Shown: positions 51,605 through 59,329 of the stretch, piece after piece
How positions within the stretch are numbered: position 1 is the stretch's first letter
Layout of the letters: each line of letters begins with the position of its first letter
From: Lachnospiraceae bacterium oral taxon 500
Lineage (GTDB): Bacteria; Bacillota; Clostridia; Lachnospirales; Vallitaleaceae
DNA length: 64,000 bases
Direction: 5' to 3'
Assembly: GCA_002999035.1 (NCBI GenBank)
Contig: CP027241.1
Coordinates: 2,866,195-2,930,194 of the forward strand
Notes under the pieces: model-generated
Told to the model about the DNA's origin: nothing
The model's input: only the letters and a program-made list of their open reading frames with translations
Databases searched by the model: none
Translations under genes and position numbers: made by a program

Positions 51605-53086
51605 ATGAAAATGATGAAAACGCTTTTAAAGCATGTAACTATAACGCTGGGGATTAGTCTTTTGCTGCTGCTGACATCGGCACCGGTTCATGCCAGCCAG
51701 CCTACCCAGATTTCGCTGCCGGAAGTACAAAGCGATGCCCGCTATTCCAGTGAAAGCGGCCACTTCAGCGAAGGTATGGCAGTAGTCAAAAAAGGCAGCC
51801 AATATGGCTATGTGGATAAGACCGGCAAACAAGTCATTGACTTTTTGTATGACGAAGCTTTTGACTTCCACGAGGGTATGGCTGTCGTCCGCAAAGGCGA
51901 AAAATGGATGTATATTAACCCATCCGGTCATGAATTATTCTCGCTTCAACGTGCTGAATATGAATATGTACTTAGCTTCAGCGAAGGTTTCGCAGCGGTC
52001 AGAAAAGGAACCAAATGGGGCTTCATCAATGATAAGGGCAAAGAAACCATTCCGTTTGCCTACTCGGATGTCAAAAGCTTCAGTAACGGAATTGCGGCGG
52101 TAAAGAACCCGGTTAAATGGGGCTTTATTGATAAAACCGGTCGAAATTTGATCGACGCACAGTATGATGATGCCAAAAGTTTTCAGGAGGGTCTGGCTGC
52201 TGTCAAGCGCGGCGATAAATGGGGATACATTGATACCGCCGGCCGGACAGTAATTAACTTCCTATACGATGAAGTCAAGGATTTCAGCGAGGGCGCGGCC
52301 GCTGTTCAAAAAGCCGGCAAATGGGGCTTTATTGATCGTAACGGTCAGGAATTTATCGGGCTGCAATACGAAGCCGCCAAAGATTTCAGCGACGGCTTGG
52401 CTCCGGTTAAAAAAGTCAGCAAATGGGGCTTTATTGATAAGGCCGGTCGGGAGTTTATCGCGTTTACCTATGATTGGGCTAAAAGCTTTGGTGAAGGTAT
52501 GGCCTTGGTTGTTCAAAACAATATGGTCGGTTATGTCAACCGCAGCGGTCAGGAAGTCATTCGGGTTCAGTATGAGCAGGCCGGCGAGTTTCATGGCGAT
52601 GTCGCTCTGGTCAGCAAGGACGGCAAGTGGAGTATTTTGAAAAAGCCTTTAGGCATTACCGCTCCGGCTTATGCTTCGGCCGTTTACAGTCATTTGGCAG
52701 TGACCTTAAACGGGGAACCGGTTAAGGGCTTAGAAGTGTATACAATTAACGGCAGTTCTTACTTTAAGCTGCGCGATATCGCTAAATTGGCAGCCGGTAC
52801 GGGCAAAAAGTTTTCGGTTGACTGGAATGGCGGAAAGAAACTGATTTCCTTGGTTTCCGGCCGGGACTATATTGATAACGGTACGGAACTGACCGGCGGC
52901 GATGGTAAGAACAAGCAGGCGGTACTTTCCAATGCCGGGCTGGAAGTCAATGGCCATGATGTTTATTTAACGGCCTATACTATCGGCGGCAGCAACTACT
53001 TCAAACTGCGCGAACTGGGCGATGCCCTTGGTTTCAGCGTATCCTGGGACGAGACCACCAAAACCATCGTTTTGAAAATGAGATAA
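51605..53086 (+). CDS. secreted WG-repeat protein with copper-amine-oxidase-like domain
   Basis: A 493-residue exported protein. The signal peptide is about 1-31 (ITLGISLLLLLTSAPVHAS). Residues 45-345 hold about seven WG-type repeats (GFIDKTGRNLIDAQYDDAKSF; WGFIDRNGQEFIGLQYEAAKDF). From about 365 to 493 are two copies of a stalk-like domain seen in copper amine oxidase N-terminal families (SYFKLRDIAKLAAGTGKKFSVDWNGGKK and NYFKLRELGDALGFSVSWDETTKTIVLK). It lacks SLH anchors. The ligand is unknown; it resembles the N-terminal half of the 33478-36147 product only in repeat type. It is monocistronic. Confidence 0.85.
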   Translation: MKMMKTLLKHVTITLGISLLLLLTSAPVHASQPTQISLPEVQSDARYSSESGHFSEGMAVVKKGSQYGYVDKTGKQVIDFLYDEAFDFHEGMAVVRKGEKWMYINPSGHELFSLQRAEYEYVLSFSEGFAAVRKGTKWGFINDKGKETIPFAYSDVKSFSNGIAAVKNPVKWGFIDKTGRNLIDAQYDDAKSFQEGLAAVKRGDKWGYIDTAGRTVINFLYDEVKDFSEGAAAVQKAGKWGFIDRNGQEFIGLQYEAAKDFSDGLAPVKKVSKWGFIDKAGREFIAFTYDWAKSFGEGMALVVQNNMVGYVNRSGQEVIRVQYEQAGEFHGDVALVSKDGKWSILKKPLGITAPAYASAVYSHLAVTLNGEPVKGLEVYTINGSSYFKLRDIAKLAAGTGKKFSVDWNGGKKLISLVSGRDYIDNGTELTGGDGKNKQAVLSNAGLEVNGHDVYLTAYTIGGSNYFKLRELGDALGFSVSWDETTKTIVLKMR

Positions 53087-53145
53087 GTGTAAAGGCTGTT
53101 TTAGCGAATAAGAGTACTTGATTGTATTTTTCTTATGCTGTAAAG

Positions 53146-53190
53146 AAAAGGACAAAAGAAAGATTTCAAAAATCGTTCTTTTGTCCTTTT
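53146..53190. terminator. bidirectional terminator between convergent genes
   Basis: AAAAGGACAAAAGAA (53146-53160) and TTCTTTTGTCCTTTT (53176-53190) pair perfectly over 15 bases with T-runs on both strands. It serves the WG gene (plus) and the minus-strand gene ending at 53213. Confidence 0.92.
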
Positions 53191-53212
53191 TCTATTGTTC
53201 TGTTTCCATAAT

Positions 53213-53794
53213 CTAAAAATGATTGGTTGGCAGCGTTTCCGTGGATTTGGGTCGGTTGGGATTAGGCGGCGGCAGCAAATCCTTGGCTGCCGGATCATCG
53301 CCGCTGATGACCTCAGTGACCACATCCGAAGCCGGTTTGGCCGGAGTAGTCTTGGGCTTCGCCGGCTGCTTCGGCGGAGCAATCTCCTGCGGCTTGGTCA
53401 AAGGCGCCGGCTTCTCCGCTGCCGAGTCGCTCTCGGCCTGCGTATCCGGCTGCTCCTCGACATCTTCTTTCTTCCCTTCCGTTGCCGGCTCCTGCTCGGC
53501 TGCCGCTTTTTCTTCTTCCGATTTAGCCGCTGAGTTTGCCTCTGCCGGCTTCACCTCCGGCTCCTTTGTTCCTGGCTCCTGAGGCTGTATAACCGGATCC
53601 GGTGCCTTAACCGAGCCATCTGTCGGCTGTCTCTCCGTCAAAAAGACCATCCCCAAGCTTCTTGCCCGTTCCACAATCTCTCGCTCCGCTAAAATTTCCT
53701 TCTCCCGACCGCCAAACTTTAAAAACAACCCCGCCGCAATCAAAAAACCCAACCCAATCCCCAACACAACATACTTTATACTTTCCCGCTTCAT
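53213..53794 (-). CDS. membrane-anchored Pro/Glu/Lys-rich hypothetical protein
   Basis: A 193-residue protein with one N-terminal membrane helix (SIKYVVLGIGLGFLIAAGLFLKF). A short helical region and a long low-complexity tail follow, rich in Pro, Glu, Lys and Ala (about 65-193). I do not recognise a domain. Its place at the downstream end of the motility operon suggests a cell-envelope or motility role, which is an inference. I start at ATG 53794 with AAAGGAGA. The 311-base gap to the next gene (53795-54105) holds degenerate short repeats around CTCGCCGAAACA and no convincing gene. Confidence 0.6.
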   Translation of the reverse strand: MKRESIKYVVLGIGLGFLIAAGLFLKFGGREKEILAEREIVERARSLGMVFLTERQPTDGSVKAPDPVIQPQEPGTKEPEVKPAEANSAAKSEEEKAAAEQEPATEGKKEDVEEQPDTQAESDSAAEKPAPLTKPQEIAPPKQPAKPKTTPAKPASDVVTEVISGDDPAAKDLLPPPNPNRPKSTETLPTNHF

Positions 53795-54105
53795 CGCTTC
53801 TCCTTTTTTCCTGATAAATCCCACTCTCTGCTGCCAACCTGTAATAATCTATATCTCTCGCCGAAACATATCTTTTCTGCCCCAGACAAATAACCGTATC
53901 ACTCGCCGAAACACACCTTTTTTCTCAGCAATATCTATATCACATGCCGGAGCATATAACTGCTGCACGCAGGTTTTGAACAAGTGCGGAAACGATAGGC
54001 AACCGGCTATCAATAAACCTATCCGGGCTATTGCCTTCATAGCAAAAATGAGCCTGATAAGGCTCATCTTCCGGTTATATTTTTCTTTGGTCACTGAAAG
54101 CCGGC

Positions 54106-54771
54106 CTAAGAGCAAAACAGACGAATAACCAACTCCACCTGCCCCTTGCCGATTTGCAGACGCTCGGCAATCTCTCCCGCCGGCAGCCCCTGACCGTAAA
54201 GCGCCTTAATCTCCTCATTATGATTAATCAGCTCTTCCTCCTGCCTCGGCTCTTCCTCAGCCGCCGAAACCCCTGCTGATAAATCATTGCCCTTAAAAGA
54301 CCCGCCCCGACCAGCTTGCTCTGCCGGCGATTTGCTGCCTCCTGCTGCCGTCTTAACCGGCTGTCCATTCTCTGCCGCCGCTTTCCGGGTGCGTTCCGGG
54401 GAGGAACTCTTAAAATAATTCGAACTCTCGGAAAAAGCCTGCGCCTTTTCTGACGCCGCCGGCTGAACCGATCCCGCCGAAGTCCTCAGTAACGCCGCCT
54501 CTCCGGCCAGCTTTTTTTCCTTTTCCAGCAGCATTTCATACATCAGCATTGCTTCATTTTGCTTATCCGCCAGCTCTTTATTCAAAAACTCGCCGTAATC
54601 ATGCATCTGCAATATCTTCTGCTTGATCTCCTCAGCATCAGCCGCCTGATCCTCCGCCTTCTCCCGCTCTGCTTTCTTATACTTATCGACGACAATCGCC
54701 AAAATACCGGCAAAGCTAATCAGCATGCCAATCAAGACCAAAAAAAGAATCACCTTATCATTGCCTGACAT
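54106..54771 (-). CDS. DUF6115-type protein of the motility operon (SwrB-like)
   Basis: A 221-residue protein with an N-terminal membrane helix (VILFLVLIGMLISFAGILAIVV), a charged coiled-coil-like stretch (about 30-95), a low-complexity linker, and a conserved C-terminal helix-turn-helix-like segment (NHNEEIKALYGQGLPAGEIAERLQIGKGQVELVIRLF) that I take to be DUF6115. Its position after fliA and fapA matches the swrB slot of Bacillus, where SwrB promotes flagellar assembly. Function here is inferred. Confidence 0.75.
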   Translation of the reverse strand: MSGNDKVILFLVLIGMLISFAGILAIVVDKYKKAEREKAEDQAADAEEIKQKILQMHDYGEFLNKELADKQNEAMLMYEMLLEKEKKLAGEAALLRTSAGSVQPAASEKAQAFSESSNYFKSSSPERTRKAAAENGQPVKTAAGGSKSPAEQAGRGGSFKGNDLSAGVSAAEEEPRQEEELINHNEEIKALYGQGLPAGEIAERLQIGKGQVELVIRLFCS

Positions 54772-54788
54772 TGCTTTTCCCTCACCTC

Positions 54789-55103
54789 TTATATTTTAAT
54801 ATCCAACCGATGGCCGCCGGCAAAAGAAGCTTCCTCTTCCTTTTGCATCTTACCCGGATTCTTCTTCGACGGATGGTAAGTATAAGTATTCTTCCCTTTA
54901 TCCTTGGCATCCGCGTCATTTTTCATCTGACTGTGCTCCGGCGTCTTGCGGACAATCTGCATATTCTTGTCCGTTTCCTTATTTTGCTGCCCGGTAATAT
55001 GAAGCTGCTCAACTAGGGGTCTTTCCTTTTCCGCCTGATTAAGCATCGACAAATCCGCCATTCTGGGCGTCATAATCTGCATATCAATCGGCCTGATTGC
55101 CAT
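54789..55103 (-). CDS. conserved small motility-operon protein
   Basis: A 104-residue soluble, highly charged protein starting MAIRPIDMQIMTPRMADLSML. It is Lys/Glu/Gln-rich and ends GGHRLDIKI. I do not know a function, although short proteins with this opening sit in the same place in clostridial flagellar operons. I start at ATG 55103 with AAAGGAG, not at the upstream alternative (55154). It lies between fapA and the DUF6115 gene. Confidence 0.7.
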   Translation of the reverse strand: MAIRPIDMQIMTPRMADLSMLNQAEKERPLVEQLHITGQQNKETDKNMQIVRKTPEHSQMKNDADAKDKGKNTYTYHPSKKNPGKMQKEEEASFAGGHRLDIKI

Positions 55104-55253
55104 TGCTCTCTCCTTTCTGAAAAAGTCCAGTCCCGCCGTCAAGCCAATATCCATCAGCCAAATAAAAACGGCAAATCCCTTTTCCCTAACTCAGCCGTCA
55201 TTTTCCGGCTGCTTTCAAACCTGAAATCCCGCCGAAAAAACGGAAACATTCTC

Positions 55254-56627
55254 TCAGATGGAAATCATTTTCAGATCAGCGCCCTCTCGAATAAACTTAA
55301 CCGAGCGAACATCATCACTAATCGTCCGATTGACATTACTGATCGTCAAACGCGTGCCCGAATACAAAATACCATTTATTCTGATCTCACCGGCAGTGCC
55401 GATGTTCATTTCTTCCTCTAACTTTTGGAAGTCCCTTTCCATTTTCTGACAGCGGGTACTTAAAACAATTTTATTTTTAATTGCCGTTGCATACATTTCC
55501 TGCTTGTCTTCATCCAGATTTCCTTCCAGTTCCCGTCTTTTATTCAGCAAAACAATTACCTTTTCAATCTGCTCCAATTCGTTCCTGACCTTCGGCAATG
55601 CTTTCTTCAGCTCTTCATATTCTTCGGAAATAACGGGATTTACTCCTACTTCAATCTCAGTCACGGTGCCCATATGCGAACCCAGGATATTGGTTTCTAC
55701 ATAGCTGCCGGATACAATCTTGCCGCCGGAAATCAAAGCCTTCTTGCCTTCTACGACTACACTGCCGCCGCAGCGAACCGTGCTGTGCAAAATAGCGCTG
55801 GAATGAATATTCCCTCTGACCTTAACCGTTGACTGCTCAATATACTTGGTCATCAAATTACCGCCCGCTTCCAGCACTGCCCGACCCTTACCGGAAATAC
55901 CGCTGTGCAGGACAATATTGCCGCCGGCCTTTAAAATCGAGCCTTCGACCACGCCAAAAACCTCAATATCGCCATCGGCCGTGACCGTAAAATCATCCAG
56001 CACATTGCCGCTGACAATAACATTGCCGGCAAAGTTGATATTACCGGTCGAAGGACCGACATGGTTTGGTACCTGATAAACATCATTGACCATCACCGCG
56101 CCGTCCTGAAGCATAACCATTCCGTTTTTGGTGGCAAACAGTTCCGTTTTAGTCTCGTTAAAAACAGTATTCTTCCCGGCCTTAATCGTCACCGGCTTAA
56201 CCTGCGGCGGCGGCAGCGGCACACCCAAAATATTAATCCCCGGCTCGCCCTGAACAGCCGGCTCCAATTTAGCCAAAAGCTGCCCTTGCTTAACATTGGA
56301 AATCAAAGATAAGTTCTTGTAATCAACATTACCGTCCTTATCCACGCTCGGTTTCATATCCTTAGTGGTTTGAAAGAAATATTCCACCTTGCCCGGAAAC
56401 GGTTTGGTCGGCTCCAAACCTTCGGCGATGACATAATCGGTATATAAATGTTTGTTTTGTATAATTTCGCCCAACTTATCCTTTAAAATTCCGTTCCGAA
56501 CTCCTAATTTTTGCAGTTCTCCCAAAATTTGTTCGGCGGTAACGGATTCATCTGCCGCTTCAAAACTAAGCACAGCCGTCATTTTGTCTTTCGCGATTCT
56601 AATTTCGTACGTTGATTTATTTTCCAT
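55254..56627 (-). CDS. FapA (DUF342) flagellar assembly protein A
   Basis: A 457-residue DUF342 protein. The central right-handed beta-helix/polymer-like region (GNVIVSGNVLDDFTVTADGDIEVFG, SSAILHSTVRCGGSVVVEG) and a C-terminal coiled coil (KKALPKVRNELEQIEKVIVLLNKRRELEG) are typical. Family members influence polar flagellar number and positioning and are usually next to fliA. It follows the sigma factor gene by 22 bases. The ATG has GGGG upstream. Confidence 0.9.
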   Translation of the reverse strand: MENKSTYEIRIAKDKMTAVLSFEAADESVTAEQILGELQKLGVRNGILKDKLGEIIQNKHLYTDYVIAEGLEPTKPFPGKVEYFFQTTKDMKPSVDKDGNVDYKNLSLISNVKQGQLLAKLEPAVQGEPGINILGVPLPPPQVKPVTIKAGKNTVFNETKTELFATKNGMVMLQDGAVMVNDVYQVPNHVGPSTGNINFAGNVIVSGNVLDDFTVTADGDIEVFGVVEGSILKAGGNIVLHSGISGKGRAVLEAGGNLMTKYIEQSTVKVRGNIHSSAILHSTVRCGGSVVVEGKKALISGGKIVSGSYVETNILGSHMGTVTEIEVGVNPVISEEYEELKKALPKVRNELEQIEKVIVLLNKRRELEGNLDEDKQEMYATAIKNKIVLSTRCQKMERDFQKLEEEMNIGTAGEIRINGILYSGTRLTISNVNRTISDDVRSVKFIREGADLKMISI

Positions 56628-56649
56628 CTTTACCCCAATCCTACATTTT

Positions 56650-57417
56650 TTAAATGTATGCCAATAGTTCTACATCGTCTCCCAAAAAACGCCTCATTTT
56701 GCGGAGAGATTTGGTATGCAGCTGCGATACCCTTGATTCGGATACCCCCAGCACCAAACTAATCTCTTTTAAGGTCAGCTCGTCATAATAATATAAAGAA
56801 ATTACCTTTTTCTCCTTATCCGTTAAAGTCCCCAGCGCTTCAATCAACTGCAGCTTAGTTTCTTCCCGGCTCATCCGGTCAAAAGGCTGATCAAACTTTT
56901 TATATTCCAAGCTCTGCACGGCCAATTCGCCGTTTTGCTCAATATGCTCATCCAAAGAAGATAAATGCAGCGCCTTGGTTTGATTTTCCCAGCGGTAATA
57001 TTCTTCCACCGAAATATTCAACTCCTGCGCCATGATCTCGTCGTAATTCTCGCTGGCTTCATCCACTTCCAGCTTTTGCATAGCGGCGTCCAGCAATCTT
57101 TTTTTCTTGCGTAATGATCGCGGAACCCAGTCCATCCGACGGATATTATCCAAAATCTCTCCACGAATCCGCAAAGAAGCATAGGTTTCAAACTTATTGC
57201 CTTTGGAGTAATCAAACTTATCAATGGCATCGATCAATCCAAAAACACCGTATCCCACCAAATCGTCAAAATCAACATTATTTCCCAAATACATATTCAG
57301 ACGACCCGCAATATATTTTACCAGCTGCGAATATTCCACAATCAGCTTTTCCTTCAGCTTCTCATTCCGCGTCCGGCTGTATTCCTCCCATAAGGCATTT
57401 TGTTCCGCTAATTCCAT
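56650..57417 (-). CDS. fliA: flagellar sigma factor (sigma-28, FliA/SigD)
   Basis: A 255-residue sigma factor of the sigma-28 class. Region 2 (DFDDLVGYGVFGLIDAIDKFDYSKGNKFETYASLRIRGEILDNIR), region 3 and region 4 (TLKEISLVLGVSESRVSQLHTKSLRKM) are complete. It directs late flagellar and chemotaxis promoters. It sits within the chemotaxis operon, between the small membrane protein gene and fapA, the standard clostridial order. Its ribosome site is weak (GAGAG). Confidence 0.95.
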   Translation of the reverse strand: MELAEQNALWEEYSRTRNEKLKEKLIVEYSQLVKYIAGRLNMYLGNNVDFDDLVGYGVFGLIDAIDKFDYSKGNKFETYASLRIRGEILDNIRRMDWVPRSLRKKKRLLDAAMQKLEVDEASENYDEIMAQELNISVEEYYRWENQTKALHLSSLDEHIEQNGELAVQSLEYKKFDQPFDRMSREETKLQLIEALGTLTDKEKKVISLYYYDELTLKEISLVLGVSESRVSQLHTKSLRKMRRFLGDDVELLAYI

Positions 57418-57454
57418 ATTGCTCTCACTTTCCGTCCTGCCGCTGAGCGATTAA

Positions 57455-57748
57455 TTACTCCTGTTCCGATTCTTCTGCTTTGGCCGCTTCTTCTTCCTCT
57501 GCCTTTGCCTTTTCCGCTTTCCGCCGCTCTTCCTCTTCTTCCCGTTCTCTTTGCTCCCGAGCCTCGACCTCGGCAAACAGACGATTACTCATCATTTGTA
57601 AAAGACTCCCGATCACAAAAAATAAGGCAAACACAACCGCCATCGTAACGGCCAGACGAAACAGGCTGTAATGGTACACATAGCCATAGATTGCCACTAA
57701 AATTTCTGCAATTAAGACAATTATTAAATTAAAATTTTTAATTCTCAT
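57455..57748 (-). CDS. small membrane protein with charged tail
   Basis: A 97-residue protein: two hydrophobic helices (NLIIVLIAEILVAIYGYVY and LAVTMAVVFALFFVIGSLLQM), then a tail of nearly only Glu, Arg, Lys and Ala (about 66-97), probably a long helix in the cytosol. It starts one base after cheD ends, so it belongs to the chemotaxis operon. I do not recognise its family. Confidence 0.7.
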   Translation of the reverse strand: MRIKNFNLIIVLIAEILVAIYGYVYHYSLFRLAVTMAVVFALFFVIGSLLQMMSNRLFAEVEAREQREREEEEERRKAEKAKAEEEEAAKAEESEQE

Positions 57749-57749
57749 C

Positions 57750-58232
57750 TCAAATAACCTTTAATTCTTTGCCAATCGTTTTGACATGCAGGTCTCCGTT
57801 TTCACTCATAAACTCAATCGTTCTTCCGTAATTATTACCAGTGTCCTCCGCAATCAGCCGGATACCCAATGCTTTCAATTTTTCCTTGGCGGCAATTGCA
57901 TTACGCTCACCGATTCGCATCAAATCATTTTTTTCGCCAAAAGAAAACATTTGCGCTCCGCCGGCGATCTTGGCCACCAGCCTGGCCTTAGAAGCCCTCA
58001 GACTGATCATTTGCTTCAGCAGCTCATCAATCGCCGTATCGCCAAACTTGGCCTTATTTTCATTATTCTTGATCTGAGTGCTGTCCGGCAGCATGAAATG
58101 AGCCATCCCGCTGATTTTACTCGAAGTATCGTATAATGTCACCCCGATACAACTCCCCAAGCCTAAGGTAGTTAAATTATCGGGATGCTTCACCGCTTTT
58201 AGGTCCGCCATTCCAACTTTAATCAATGCCAT
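57750..58232 (-). CDS. cheD: chemoreceptor deamidase CheD
   Basis: A 160-residue CheD. The catalytic Cys is in TLGLGSCIGVTLYD and the His in ISGMAHFMLPDS, with IAGGAQMF and KAKLKALGIRLIAEDTGNNYGRTI following. It deamidates receptor glutamines and binds CheC. It overlaps nothing and begins two bases after the cheC stop, so expression is coupled. Confidence 0.97.
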   Translation of the reverse strand: MALIKVGMADLKAVKHPDNLTTLGLGSCIGVTLYDTSSKISGMAHFMLPDSTQIKNNENKAKFGDTAIDELLKQMISLRASKARLVAKIAGGAQMFSFGEKNDLMRIGERNAIAAKEKLKALGIRLIAEDTGNNYGRTIEFMSENGDLHVKTIGKELKVI

Positions 58233-58234
58233 AG

Positions 58235-58849
58235 TTATATCCCCAAACTCTTAAATATCTTTTCATAGGATTTTGCTTCCGGTATCAAAATAAAATAGCC
58301 AAAAACCTCTTCTCCGATTCCGCCAAAGCCGGTCTGAATCAGCAAGGCATAATCGCCCACCTTTCCAAACTCAATGGCCGGCACGCTTAAAATCGCTCCC
58401 GCCATATCAACCGCCATATGCGGAACAGTCGGTATAATCTTCAGTCCCGTCAGCGAGGAAAGAGAATTTAAATACGCTCCGGTGATAATGTTGCCGATCT
58501 CCTGTAAAGCCGATAAGTCCATGTCTGTAAAAGCAGAAAAATCCTCCAAATCCCGTCCCATCAAAAGGTTAACCAAATGATGCGCGGATTCCTGCTCTTG
58601 GACAAACATCATCATCCCCTCTACATCCCCCTCAATCCCTAAGAGGATGCCGACTACCAGATTTTCTTCGCCGCCTAAAATTTGTGAAATTTTTTCAATT
58701 TGGATTAATTCGGCTTTGGGCACTCCCATATCCACTCTTTTGTTAATCATCTGTGACAGAGCGGTTGTTGCATTGCCGGCGCCGATATTTCCCAACTCAC
58801 GCAATACATCCAGCCGTGAAGAATCCAAATTGCCATATGCTTCGCTCAT
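58235..58849 (-). CDS. cheC: CheY-P phosphatase CheC
   Basis: A 204-residue CheC with two pseudo-symmetric active sites: VLRELGNIGAGNATTALSQM and SALQEIGNIITGAYLNSL (E..N pairs). It removes phosphate from CheY-P and is stimulated by CheD. I start at ATG 58849 (AAGGAGG upstream), which agrees with the family N-terminus; the frame to 58885 would overlap cheW by 26 bases. Confidence 0.95.
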   Translation of the reverse strand: MSEAYGNLDSSRLDVLRELGNIGAGNATTALSQMINKRVDMGVPKAELIQIEKISQILGGEENLVVGILLGIEGDVEGMMMFVQEQESAHHLVNLLMGRDLEDFSAFTDMDLSALQEIGNIITGAYLNSLSSLTGLKIIPTVPHMAVDMAGAILSVPAIEFGKVGDYALLIQTGFGGIGEEVFGYFILIPEAKSYEKIFKSLGI

Positions 58850-58859
58850 AGTCGCCTCC

Positions 58860-59318
58860 TTACTCCGCAATGATCTGCTCAACATTAAACAAGGAGATCA
58901 GCCGGTCCTTCAATTTACCGACACCGTAAATATATTTTGACTTTTTATCAGTGCCTTCTTTCATCTGTTTATCAATCTGATTATCTTCCAACACCAGTAC
59001 TTCCATGACCTCATCCACAAATAATCCAATCAGATTATCATCGACGCTGACAATAATAATTCTGGTTTGGCCGGTAATCTGATCCGGCTCTAAGCCCAGC
59101 TTAATCCGCAGGCTCATAATCGGAATAATCTCACCGCGCAAATTGATAACGCCCTTAATATATTCAGGTACATTCGGCACCCGGGTAATCGACGTCATCC
59201 GCACAATATTTTGAATATAATTAATGCTGATGCCAAACTGCTCTTTGTTGAAACGAATTACAATATATTGCTTTAACGCCTGATCAGCCGTTTCCACTTC
59301 TTTTTTATTGTCTCCCAT
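58860..59318 (-). CDS. cheW: chemotaxis coupling protein CheW
   Basis: A 152-residue CheW. The tandem beta-barrel motifs are visible (YIVIRFNKEQFGISINYIQNIVR; GVINLRGEIIPIMSLRIKLGLE; VDDNLIGLFVDEVMEVLVL). It links receptors to CheA. The ribosome site is AAGGAGG. It is 11 bases after cheA. Confidence 0.97.
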   Translation of the reverse strand: MGDNKKEVETADQALKQYIVIRFNKEQFGISINYIQNIVRMTSITRVPNVPEYIKGVINLRGEIIPIMSLRIKLGLEPDQITGQTRIIIVSVDDNLIGLFVDEVMEVLVLEDNQIDKQMKEGTDKKSKYIYGVGKLKDRLISLFNVEQIIAE

Positions 59319-59329
59319 GCTTTCCTCCT

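Noticed and set aside
53849-54115. An 88-codon minus-strand ORF between two motility-operon genes, with one hydrophobic stretch
   Set aside because: Its start is a TTG inside the upstream gene end with no ribosome site, the next ATG also lacks one, and the region consists of degenerate short repeats.
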